Source of the DNA: an uncultured Sutterella sp.
GTDB taxonomy: Bacteria > Pseudomonadota > Gammaproteobacteria > Burkholderiales > Burkholderiaceae_F
Length of the DNA stretch: 18,822 bases
Reading direction: 5' to 3'
Assembly: GCA_900767875.1 (NCBI GenBank)
Contig: CAAGAT010000040.1
Location: 1 to 18,822, forward strand
Part shown: positions 1-5,730 of the stretch, piece after piece
How positions within the stretch are numbered: the stretch's first letter is position 1
Layout of the letters: each line of letters starts with the position of its first letter
Made by a program: the position numbers and the translations under genes
The notes under the pieces: generated by a model
Databases searched by the model: none
Seen by the model: only the letters and a program-made list of their open reading frames with translations
What the model was told of the DNA's origin: nothing

Positions 1-2
1 CG

Positions 3-413
3 ATCAAAGAGACACTCCGCAGGAAGCTGAGCGGATGGTGCGCCTACTTCAAGTACGCCAAGGACGAGAAATGGGCGAAGGACACCGACGAATGGATTCG
101 GCGACGGATTCGTCAGCTGCTGGGCAAGACCTGGAAGCGAATTCGGACGAGGCAAGCCGCGTTGAGAAAGCCGGGATGCTCCGAGGAAAAGGCCTACATG
201 TGGGCTTGCACCCGGAAATCCTACTGGCGCACGGCGAACAGTCACATCCTGAAGACGACGCTCACCAACGATTTTCTGGAATCCCAAGGATGGTGTTGGC
301 TCGGCTTGGTTCGAGTCGACGGGGATGGAGGTTTAAACTATGGAAACCGCCGCAAAACGCCCCGTGAGGGGCACCTACCGAACGGTATGGGCGGTGGTGT
401 GAGAGATCGGTAG
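3..413 (+). CDS. ltrA: Group II intron reverse transcriptase/maturase, C-terminal 136 aa (partial)
   Basis: The reading frame is open from the first in-frame codon of the window to a TAG at 411-413. It encodes the maturase (domain X) end of an intron-encoded reverse transcriptase, the part that binds the intron RNA and helps it splice. The typical run is visible: a basic RRRIRQLLGKTWKRIRTRQ helix, then EKAYMWACTRKSYWRTANS and LTNDFLE, as in class IIC-type maturases. The reverse transcriptase palm with its catalytic Asp motif would lie upstream and is not seen. The last ~25 codons overlap domain V and the start of domain VI, so they are constrained by RNA as well as protein. Whether the full protein is intact cannot be told. 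Confidence 0.88.
   Translation: MKETLRRKLSGWCAYFKYAKDEKWAKDTDEWIRRRIRQLLGKTWKRIRTRQAALRKPGCSEEKAYMWACTRKSYWRTANSHILKTTLTNDFLESQGWCWLGLVRVDGDGGLNYGNRRKTPREGHLPNGMGGGVRDR
346..398 (+). ncRNA. Domain V of the left group II intron (expanded form)
   Basis: The basal stem ACCGCCGC (346-353) pairs with GCGGTGGT (391-398), including the conserved G-U pair, and contains the CGC triad. The inner part is odd: a GCCCC/GGGGC stem closed by a GTGA (GNRA) tetraloop is followed by about 18 nt holding a small TACCG/CGGTA hairpin where a 2-nt bulge is normal. Total length is 53 nt against the usual ~34 nt. Confidence 0.65.
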
Positions 414-442
414 GTGAAATAATCACCTACCACCTACTCGAT
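409..442 (+). ncRNA. Domain VI hairpin and 3' end of the left intron
   Basis: GGTAGGTGA (409-417) pairs with TCACCTACC (423-431) as a perfect 9-bp stem with loop AATAA, followed by ACCTACTCGAT up to the splice boundary. This is the place and form of domain VI. It overlaps the maturase stop codon. Confidence 0.7.
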
Positions 443-448
443 TCCGCT

Positions 449-1141
449 TTAACGGATGGCCAGATACTTGTGCATCTGAAAGGACACGCGCCAGCCCTCG
501 CGCATGGCCGCGTCGGTGCAAAGCGCCGTGGCAGCCTTTCCCATGCTCACGGGCTGCACGTAGACGAGGACCTTGTCCGAAACGTGCGGCAGCACCTCAC
601 GCTTTAACGTGTCGATGTCCCGCCGGCTTTCGACGGCCATCTTGATTTCGTCGGCTCGCGCGAGCACCTCGGGCAGAACCGCTCGCCCGCCAGGCATGCC
701 GATCTTGGGCGAGACGGTCACCCAGGCGCGCGCATCGATGCGGGCCGGTTCCGTGCCGCTCGTTTCCACCGCCACGGTGCGGCCGGCGTCAATCAGGCGC
801 GCGGAGACCGCGGTGAGGTCAAAAAGGAAGGGCTCTCCCCCGGTAAAGACCACGTGCGGCACCGTCGGATAGGTGCTCGGCACAAAATCGACGAGCTCGT
901 CGGCCGTGCACGTGGCGTGACGCGGCGCGTCGGCCTTGCGGGCGGCAAAGCTCAGCGGCTCGCCGTTAGGCTCACCCAATTTCCACGTGTGCTTGGTGTC
1001 GCAGTACGGGCAGTGCACGAGGCACCCCTGCAGTCGTACGAACACGGAGGGCGTGCCCGTCCAGGCGCCTTCGCCCTGCAGCGAGGCAAAGATCTCGTTG
1101 ACGAAAAAGGGCGCCTGAGCCCCATTGGCGATCGGACACAT
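449..1141 (-). CDS. queE: 7-carboxy-7-deazaguanine synthase (radical SAM)
   Basis: The 230-aa product matches QueE, which uses S-adenosylmethionine and a [4Fe-4S] cluster to contract 6-carboxytetrahydropterin to 7-carboxy-7-deazaguanine on the way to preQ0 and queuosine. The N-terminus shows the family signature EIFASLQGEG (residues 16-25) and PSVFVRLQGC, then the radical SAM cysteines C40, C44 and C47 (CX3CX2C) in CLVHCPYCDT. The SAM-contacting GGEP follows at 101-104. Length is normal for proteobacterial QueE. The ATG at 1141 is preceded by a fair ribosome site (AAGGG) that overlaps the end of queD, 13 bp away. It is the last gene of the folE-queD-queE operon. No terminator is visible after it; the group II intron begins 6 bp from its stop. 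Confidence 0.95.
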   Translation of the reverse strand: MCPIANGAQAPFFVNEIFASLQGEGAWTGTPSVFVRLQGCLVHCPYCDTKHTWKLGEPNGEPLSFAARKADAPRHATCTADELVDFVPSTYPTVPHVVFTGGEPFLFDLTAVSARLIDAGRTVAVETSGTEPARIDARAWVTVSPKIGMPGGRAVLPEVLARADEIKMAVESRRDIDTLKREVLPHVSDKVLVYVQPVSMGKAATALCTDAAMREGWRVSFQMHKYLAIR

Positions 1142-1154
1142 GCTGTTTCTGCCC

Positions 1155-1586
1155 TTACTCGGTCGGAAAGTTAAAGAGCCGCCACTCGGCCCGGCACTTG
1201 CGCGTTTCCTCCACGGTGCACGAGACCACGCGCACGCCCGTGCCTTCGACCTGTCGGGGCGCGACGACTTCGGCCAGGTGCGTGGCCAGGTTTTCGGCCG
1301 TGGGGTTAAAGGGTAGCTTCACCACCGTCGGGTCGATCGCCGCCAGGCTCTCGGCCAGGGGATCCTTTTCCCAGATGAGAAAACGATGGTCCCACGTTTC
1401 TTCGAGCCAGACGCAGAGCTTTTCCTTGATGACCGAAAAGTCGACGACGCGCCCGATCGAATCGAGGTCGCCCGCGCAGGAAAACGTGATGCGGTAGTTG
1501 TGCCCGTGCAGATGACGGCATTTGGTCTCATGGCCGCAGACGCGGTGACCGCAGGAGATGTCGTGGTAGCGGGTGGCGGTGATCAC
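1155..1586 (-). CDS. queD: 6-carboxy-5,6,7,8-tetrahydropterin synthase
   Basis: The 143-aa protein is a QueD/PTPS family enzyme that turns dihydroneopterin triphosphate into 6-carboxytetrahydropterin. Zinc ligands H14, H27 and H29 (in CRHLHGH) and the catalytic C23 are in place. D66-H67 and E126 fit the Asp-His pair and the substrate-anchoring Glu of the family; PTAEN is at 95-99. I chose the GTG start at 1586 because it forms a GTGA overlap with the folE stop, a common sign of translational coupling, and gives the normal N-terminus. It lies between folE and queE, so the three enzymes act in sequence. E. coli QueD has the same residue spacing (CX3HXH). Confidence 0.95.
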   Translation of the reverse strand: MITATRYHDISCGHRVCGHETKCRHLHGHNYRITFSCAGDLDSIGRVVDFSVIKEKLCVWLEETWDHRFLIWEKDPLAESLAAIDPTVVKLPFNPTAENLATHLAEVVAPRQVEGTGVRVVSCTVEETRKCRAEWRLFNFPTE

Positions 1587-2245
1587 TTCTTAATCCTCGC
1601 AAGAAACTCGGCGCGCAGCGACGCGTCGGTGCGAAACACCCCGCGCCAGACGCTCGTGGTCATGGTGCTTTCCTTTTCCTTGACGCCGCGCCAGCTCATG
1701 CAGCTGTGGGCCGCATCAATCATGACGGCCAGGCCCGCCGGCCGCGTCTTTTCCTCCAAGAGGTCCGCCAGCTGCACGGCCGCCTCTTCCTGAATCTGCG
1801 GACGGTTGAGGATCCACTCGGCCAGGCGCGCGTACTTGGAGATGCCGATCACGCGCTCGCCCGGCACGATGCCGACCCAGCAGCGTCCGAGAATCGGGGC
1901 AAAGTGGTGCGAGCAGGTCGAGCGCACCGAAAAGGGCCCGACGGTGATCATGTCCTCAAAGCCGCGCTCGTTGGGAAAGTTGGTCGCCTCGGGACAGGGC
2001 TCGTAGCGCCCCACGAACACTTCGCGCATGAACATCTTGGCGATGCGGTGCGCGGTCTGTTCGGTGTTGGGGTCGTTTTCCACGTCAATCACAAGCGAGT
2101 GCAGCAGATCGAGCACGCGGCCGCGCACCTCGTCTTCCAAGAGGGCCCGATCGCCCTTTTCGAGCACCGCACTGATGTTGTCGTTGGCGCGGTAGGACAG
2201 CCCCTCTTTTTCGAGGCGTTCCTTGATTTGTTCGGATATCGTCAT
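1583..2245 (-). CDS. folE: GTP cyclohydrolase I
   Basis: The 220-aa protein is GTP cyclohydrolase I, which opens GTP to 7,8-dihydroneopterin triphosphate, the branch point for folate and for queuosine. Zinc ligands C111, H114 and C182 are present in STCSHHFAPILG and HSCMSWRGVKEKES. The motifs NDPNTEQTAHRIAKMF (57-72) and VIGISKYARLAEW are also clear. Length is typical (E. coli 222). Being first in an operon with queD and queE, this copy probably serves deazapurine synthesis, though its product can also feed folate synthesis. The ATG at 2245 has only a weak ribosome site; an upstream ATG at 2249 is out of frame. The leader region is described separately. Confidence 0.95.
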   Translation of the reverse strand: MTISEQIKERLEKEGLSYRANDNISAVLEKGDRALLEDEVRGRVLDLLHSLVIDVENDPNTEQTAHRIAKMFMREVFVGRYEPCPEATNFPNERGFEDMITVGPFSVRSTCSHHFAPILGRCWVGIVPGERVIGISKYARLAEWILNRPQIQEEAAVQLADLLEEKTRPAGLAVMIDAAHSCMSWRGVKEKESTMTTSVWRGVFRTDASLRAEFLARIKK

Positions 2246-2410
2246 ACATGCGTGCGCCCGGCGCCGGCCTTAGGACGAGCACAAAGCTCCGGCTCGTGCT
2301 CATCGGGCACAGCGGGGATCCTGAAGGTGGGGCGCCCAAGCGCTTGGGAAAATCAAAAAGATGTGTGGATGATACCCGACTCGGGGCTTTCCCGCACGCC
2401 CCGTGCGTGC
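2246..2410 (-). promoter_or_regulatory. folE upstream region with palindrome and hairpin
   Basis: This gap between typA and folE holds a perfect 14-bp palindrome, CCCAAGCGCTTGGG (2335-2348), and a hairpin GAGCAC/GTGCTC (2277-2301) with an inner AGC/GCT stem. A weak -10-like TATCAT lies at 2369-2374 on the minus strand without a convincing -35. If that is the promoter, the palindrome would sit in the leader 15-30 nt downstream, where a dimeric repressor could bind. The regulatory role is inference; the repeats themselves are plain in the sequence. Confidence 0.35.
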
Positions 2411-2449
2411 AAAAAGGCCGCGGCGGCGCAAACCGTCACGGCCTTTTTT
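2411..2449 (-). terminator. Bidirectional terminator after typA
   Basis: AAAAAGGCCG (2411-2420) is an inverted repeat of CGGCCTTTTT (2439-2448), so a GC stem is flanked by A and T runs and can end transcripts in both directions. It sits 24 bp past the typA stop and closes the rimP-to-typA operon. An inner CGG/CCG pair may extend the stem. Confidence 0.85.
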
Positions 2450-2472
2450 CACGTTAATCGGTGCGGAGCCGA

Positions 2473-4320
2473 TTAGAGCGTCATTTCGTCACGCTCGGCG
2501 CGCGAGGCGCGGCGGCGTTCGAATTCCTTGAGCCAGCGCTTGCGCAGGCGGATGCTCTTGGGCGTGATTTCAACGAGTTCGTCGTCGTTGATGAATTCCA
2601 CGGCGCTTTCGAGCGTCAGCTGCACGGGCGGCACGAGGCGGATGGCTTCGTCGGTACCCGAGGCACGGATGTTGGTGAGCTGCTTGCAGCGGATCGGGTT
2701 GACGACGATGTCGTTTTCACGCGAGTGCTCGCCGATGATCATGCCTTCGTAGAGAGCATCGCCCGGGCTCACGAAGAGGCGGCCGCGCTCCTGGATCTTC
2801 CACAGAGCATAGGCCACGGCCGCGCCGTCGTCCTGGCTGATGATGGCGCCGGAGCGGCGTTCGCCCACGTCACCCTGCTTGATCGGACCGTAGTCGTCAA
2901 AGACGTGGCTCATGATGCCCGTGCCGCGGCACATCGTCATGAACATCGACTGGAAGCCGATCAGACCGCGGGCCGGAATGCGGTATTCCAGACGCACACG
3001 GCCCTTGCCGTCGGGCTGCATGTCCTGCAGGTCACCCTTGCGGCGGCCGAGTTCTTCCATCACGGCACCCTGGTGTTCCTCTTCGACGTCCACCGAGAGC
3101 ATTTCGTACGGTTCGAGCTTGACGCCGTCGACTTCCTTGAGAAGCACGCGCGGACGGCCCACCGCGAGTTCATAGCCTTCGCGGCGCATGTTTTCCAGAA
3201 GAATCGTCAGATGCAGTTCGCCGCGGCCGCACACTTCCCAGCAGGTTTCGTCGGCAGTCGGACGCAGGCGCATGGCCACGTTGCTCTTGAGTTCGCGCTC
3301 GAGGCGTTCGCGGATCTGGCGGCTCGTGACGAACTTGCCTTCGCGGCCGGCCAGCGGGCTGGTGTTGACCATGAAGTTCATCGTCAGGGTCGGTTCGTCG
3401 ACCTTGAGCATGGGTAGCGCTTCGGGCTGCGCCGGATCGGTGATGGTCGTGCCGATGTTGAGCTCTTCGATGCCGGTCACGAGAACGATGTCGCCGGCCT
3501 GAGCCGATTCGACCTGCTTCTTGTCGAGCCCCTCAAACTGCATGATTTGGTTGATCTTGGCGGCCTTGGGCGTATCGTCCGAGCCGTTCATGATCATGAC
3601 GTTTTGACCGGCCTTGAGGGTGCCGCGGTGCACGCGGCCGATGCCGATCTTACCGACGTAGCTCGAGTAGTCGAGCGAGCAGATCTGCAGCTGCAGCGGG
3701 GCTTCGGCGTTGTCCTCACGCACGGGCACGTACTTGATGACAGCGTCAAAGACGGCGCGCATGTTGCCGATCTTCTTGAGCTCTTCGACGTCGTCGGTCG
3801 TGCCGGCGTAGCCGTTGAGGGCCGAGGCGTAGATCACCGGGAAGTCGAGCTGATCTTCCGTGGCGCCGAGCTTGTCAAAGAGGTCGAACGTGGCGTTGAC
3901 GACCCAGTCGGGACGGGCGCCCGGACGGTCGATCTTATTGATGACCACGATGGGCTTGAGGCCGGCGGCCAGAGCCTTGCGGGTCACAAAGCGCGTCTGC
4001 GGCATCGGGCCTTCGACGGCGTCCACGAGAAGCAGCACGCCGTCGACCATCGACAGAACGCGTTCGACTTCACCGCCGAAGTCGGCGTGCCCCGGGGTGT
4101 CGATGATGTTGATGTGAATGCCTTCGTATTCGACGGCGCAGTTCTTCGCCAGAATCGTGATGCCGCGCTCCTTTTCGAGCGCATTGCTGTCCATCACCCG
4201 TTCGTCGACGACCTGGTTGCTGCGGAAGGTGCCCGCGCACTGCAGGAGTTTGTCCACCATCGTGGTCTTGCCGTGGTCAACGTGGGCAATGATGGCAATG
4301 TTGCGGATTGCTCTAGTCAT
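2473..4320 (-). CDS. typA: Translational GTPase TypA/BipA
   Basis: The 615-aa protein belongs to the TypA/BipA GTPases, relatives of EF-G that bind the ribosome and help 50S assembly and stress or cold adaptation. The G domain is complete: AHVDHGKTT at 12-20, ERGITI at 51-56, DTPGHADFG at 74-82 and NKID at 128-131. The later part has the EF-G-like domains and the characteristic BipA stretch RIPARGLIGFQSMFMTMCRGTG cut short here as IPARGLIGFQ. Length is normal. The ATG at 4320 follows truB by 6 nt with a GAGG ribosome site somewhat far upstream. It is the last gene of the operon, as in other Burkholderiales, and ends at a strong terminator. Confidence 0.96.
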   Translation of the reverse strand: MTRAIRNIAIIAHVDHGKTTMVDKLLQCAGTFRSNQVVDERVMDSNALEKERGITILAKNCAVEYEGIHINIIDTPGHADFGGEVERVLSMVDGVLLLVDAVEGPMPQTRFVTRKALAAGLKPIVVINKIDRPGARPDWVVNATFDLFDKLGATEDQLDFPVIYASALNGYAGTTDDVEELKKIGNMRAVFDAVIKYVPVREDNAEAPLQLQICSLDYSSYVGKIGIGRVHRGTLKAGQNVMIMNGSDDTPKAAKINQIMQFEGLDKKQVESAQAGDIVLVTGIEELNIGTTITDPAQPEALPMLKVDEPTLTMNFMVNTSPLAGREGKFVTSRQIRERLERELKSNVAMRLRPTADETCWEVCGRGELHLTILLENMRREGYELAVGRPRVLLKEVDGVKLEPYEMLSVDVEEEHQGAVMEELGRRKGDLQDMQPDGKGRVRLEYRIPARGLIGFQSMFMTMCRGTGIMSHVFDDYGPIKQGDVGERRSGAIISQDDGAAVAYALWKIQERGRLFVSPGDALYEGMIIGEHSRENDIVVNPIRCKQLTNIRASGTDEAIRLVPPVQLTLESAVEFINDDELVEITPKSIRLRKRWLKEFERRRASRAERDEMTL

Positions 4321-4326
4321 GTTTCT

Positions 4327-5262
4327 TCAGTTTTCCTCGTTGTTGGCGAGGTTTGTGGTTGCTTCAAATCGAATCAAGCGGTGCGGGTGCAGAATGCCTC
4401 TGCCGTCCACCGTCACCGTTCCCAATAGTTCGCCGGCCGCTCCGTAGGCGCGCAGCATCTGTCCGTGCCGCGCGTCGCCGATCGCCAGCCGCTGTCCGTT
4501 GCGCAATCGAGCCGTCTGCGCCGCATCGAGCCGAACGCAGTCCAGGCTCGAGAGCAGAAAGTCGGCGCCCTTCAAGTACGAGCGGCGCTCCTCGATCGAC
4601 TTTTGCTTGTCGTCGATCACCGCAAAGGCGACGGCGTCGGAGAGCTTGAGGCCACCGACTTCGGTGCGCCGCAGACTTTCCAAATGGGCAAAGCACGCTA
4701 GTTTACGACCAATATCGTCGGCGAGCACACGAATATACGTTCCCTTGCTCACGCACACGTCGATTTTGGCCGTTTCACCGTCAAAGTCGATGAGCTCGAG
4801 CCGGTGCACGGTCACCGTGCGCGGCTTGCGCTCGACTTCAATGCCCTTGCGGGCCAGATCGTACAGGTTGCGCCCGCCGTGCTTGACGGCCGAGTACATC
4901 GGCGGAATCTGCACGATCTCACCGCGAAAGGCGGGCAGCACCGCTTCGAGCTCTTGGCGCGTGGGGCGCTTGTCGCTCGTTTCGAGCACCTCTCCCGTGC
5001 GGTCCATCGTGTCGGTGCGCGCGCCAAAGCGCAGCACCGCCTCGTAGCGCTTGTCGGCATGCAGCAGATCGGCCGAATACTTGGTGGCGTTGCCGAAGGC
5101 CAGGGGCAGCAGCCCCGTGGCAAACGGATCGAGCGTGCCCGTGTGGCCGGCCTTTTGCGCGTTGATCAAACGGCGCGAAAGCTGCAGAGCCCAGTTCGAG
5201 CTCATGCCCTCGGGTTTGTCCAAGAGCAGCACGCCGTCGATCGGATCGCCCTTTGCGCCCAT
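4327..5262 (-). CDS. truB: tRNA pseudouridine(55) synthase
   Basis: The 311-aa protein is TruB, which makes pseudouridine 55 in the T loop of nearly all tRNAs and also acts as a tRNA chaperone. The N-terminus shows GVLLLDKPEGMSSN and the catalytic motif HTGTLDPFATGLL with nucleophile D45. GTYIRVLADDIG is another family signature, and the C-terminus has a small extra domain ending in GRGILHPHRLIRF. Length matches proteobacterial TruB. Its ATG shares one base with the rbfA stop (TAATG), so it is very probably translated by coupling with rbfA. The typA gene follows after 6 nt. Confidence 0.96.
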   Translation of the reverse strand: MGAKGDPIDGVLLLDKPEGMSSNWALQLSRRLINAQKAGHTGTLDPFATGLLPLAFGNATKYSADLLHADKRYEAVLRFGARTDTMDRTGEVLETSDKRPTRQELEAVLPAFRGEIVQIPPMYSAVKHGGRNLYDLARKGIEVERKPRTVTVHRLELIDFDGETAKIDVCVSKGTYIRVLADDIGRKLACFAHLESLRRTEVGGLKLSDAVAFAVIDDKQKSIEERRSYLKGADFLLSSLDCVRLDAAQTARLRNGQRLAIGDARHGQMLRAYGAAGELLGTVTVDGRGILHPHRLIRFEATTNLANNEEN

Positions 5263-5660
5263 TATTCGTCGTCCCGGCCGTCGTCGGCCTTCTCAGAGGT
5301 CTTGCCACCGTTGGTCACGCGCATGGCGTCGTTGATCACACGGTCCATCTCAAAGCCGCGCTCCACGCTCGTGTCGTGCACGAAGTGCAGCGTCGGCACG
5401 GTGTGAATGCGCAGTTTCTTGAAGATCTTGCCGCGCAGCATGCCCGCGGCGGCCGTCAGCCCCTGCGTGCACTGCGCCGGATCCGAGCCGATGACCGTGA
5501 AAAACACACGGGCGTGCGCGTAATCGGGCGTGATTTCGCAGCCGGTGATCGTCACCAGACCCACGCGCGGGTCACGGACCTCGAGCGGAATGATTTCCGC
5601 CAGGTCTCGGGCGATCTGCTCGGCGACACGTTGGCCGCGGCCGGGCTTGGCTTTCTGCAT
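5262..5660 (-). CDS. rbfA: 30S ribosome-binding factor A
   Basis: The 132-aa protein is RbfA, a KH-like factor that binds the immature 30S subunit near the 5' end of 16S rRNA and is needed for its late maturation. The core shows VAEQIARDLAEII, the VRDPRVGLVTITGCEITPD segment and the ending LHFVHDTSVERGFEMDRVI that is typical of the family. A short acidic tail (EKADDGRDDE) follows. The ATG at 5660 has an AGGA ribosome site 12 nt upstream. It stands between infB and truB, the standard order, and overlaps the truB start by one base. Confidence 0.96.
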   Translation of the reverse strand: MQKAKPGRGQRVAEQIARDLAEIIPLEVRDPRVGLVTITGCEITPDYAHARVFFTVIGSDPAQCTQGLTAAAGMLRGKIFKKLRIHTVPTLHFVHDTSVERGFEMDRVINDAMRVTNGGKTSEKADDGRDDE

Positions 5661-5692
5661 AAATGTTTCGTCCTATCGTTAAACGGCACCGA

Positions 5693-5714
5693 GGGCCGGT
5701 TCGTGAACCGGCCC
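5693..5714 (-). other. Perfect hairpin between infB and rbfA
   Basis: GGGCCGGTT and AACCGGCCC form a perfect 9-bp GC-rich stem with a 4-nt loop, 16 nt after the infB stop. No U run follows on the minus strand, so it is not a classical intrinsic terminator. It may stop 3'-exonucleases or be an RNase processing site that separates infB from rbfA mRNA; that role is inferred. Confidence 0.5.
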
Positions 5715-5730
5715 GGCGGAGCCGACTTTA

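Larger units (their letters stand above)
1..442 (+). mobile_element. Group II intron, 3' part (class IIC-like)
   Basis: This is the 3' end of a group II intron whose 5' part lies outside the window. It contains the maturase C-terminus, then domain V (346-398) and domain VI (409-431), and ends with the sequence CTACTCGAT at 442, fitting the 3' AY boundary of group II introns. The basal stem of domain V carries a CGC triad, the mark of class IIC. Class IIC introns are known to insert just behind transcription terminators; here the 3' exon starts 6 bp from the queE stop codon, in the opposite orientation to queE, so the intron lies in the gap between queE and an unseen neighbour. The exact 3' boundary is inferred from the consensus. 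Confidence 0.85.

Noticed and set aside
2461..4428. Plus-strand open frames opposite typA (318 and 293 codons)
   Set aside because: Antisense shadows rich in His, Ala and Val; typA is unambiguous on the other strand.
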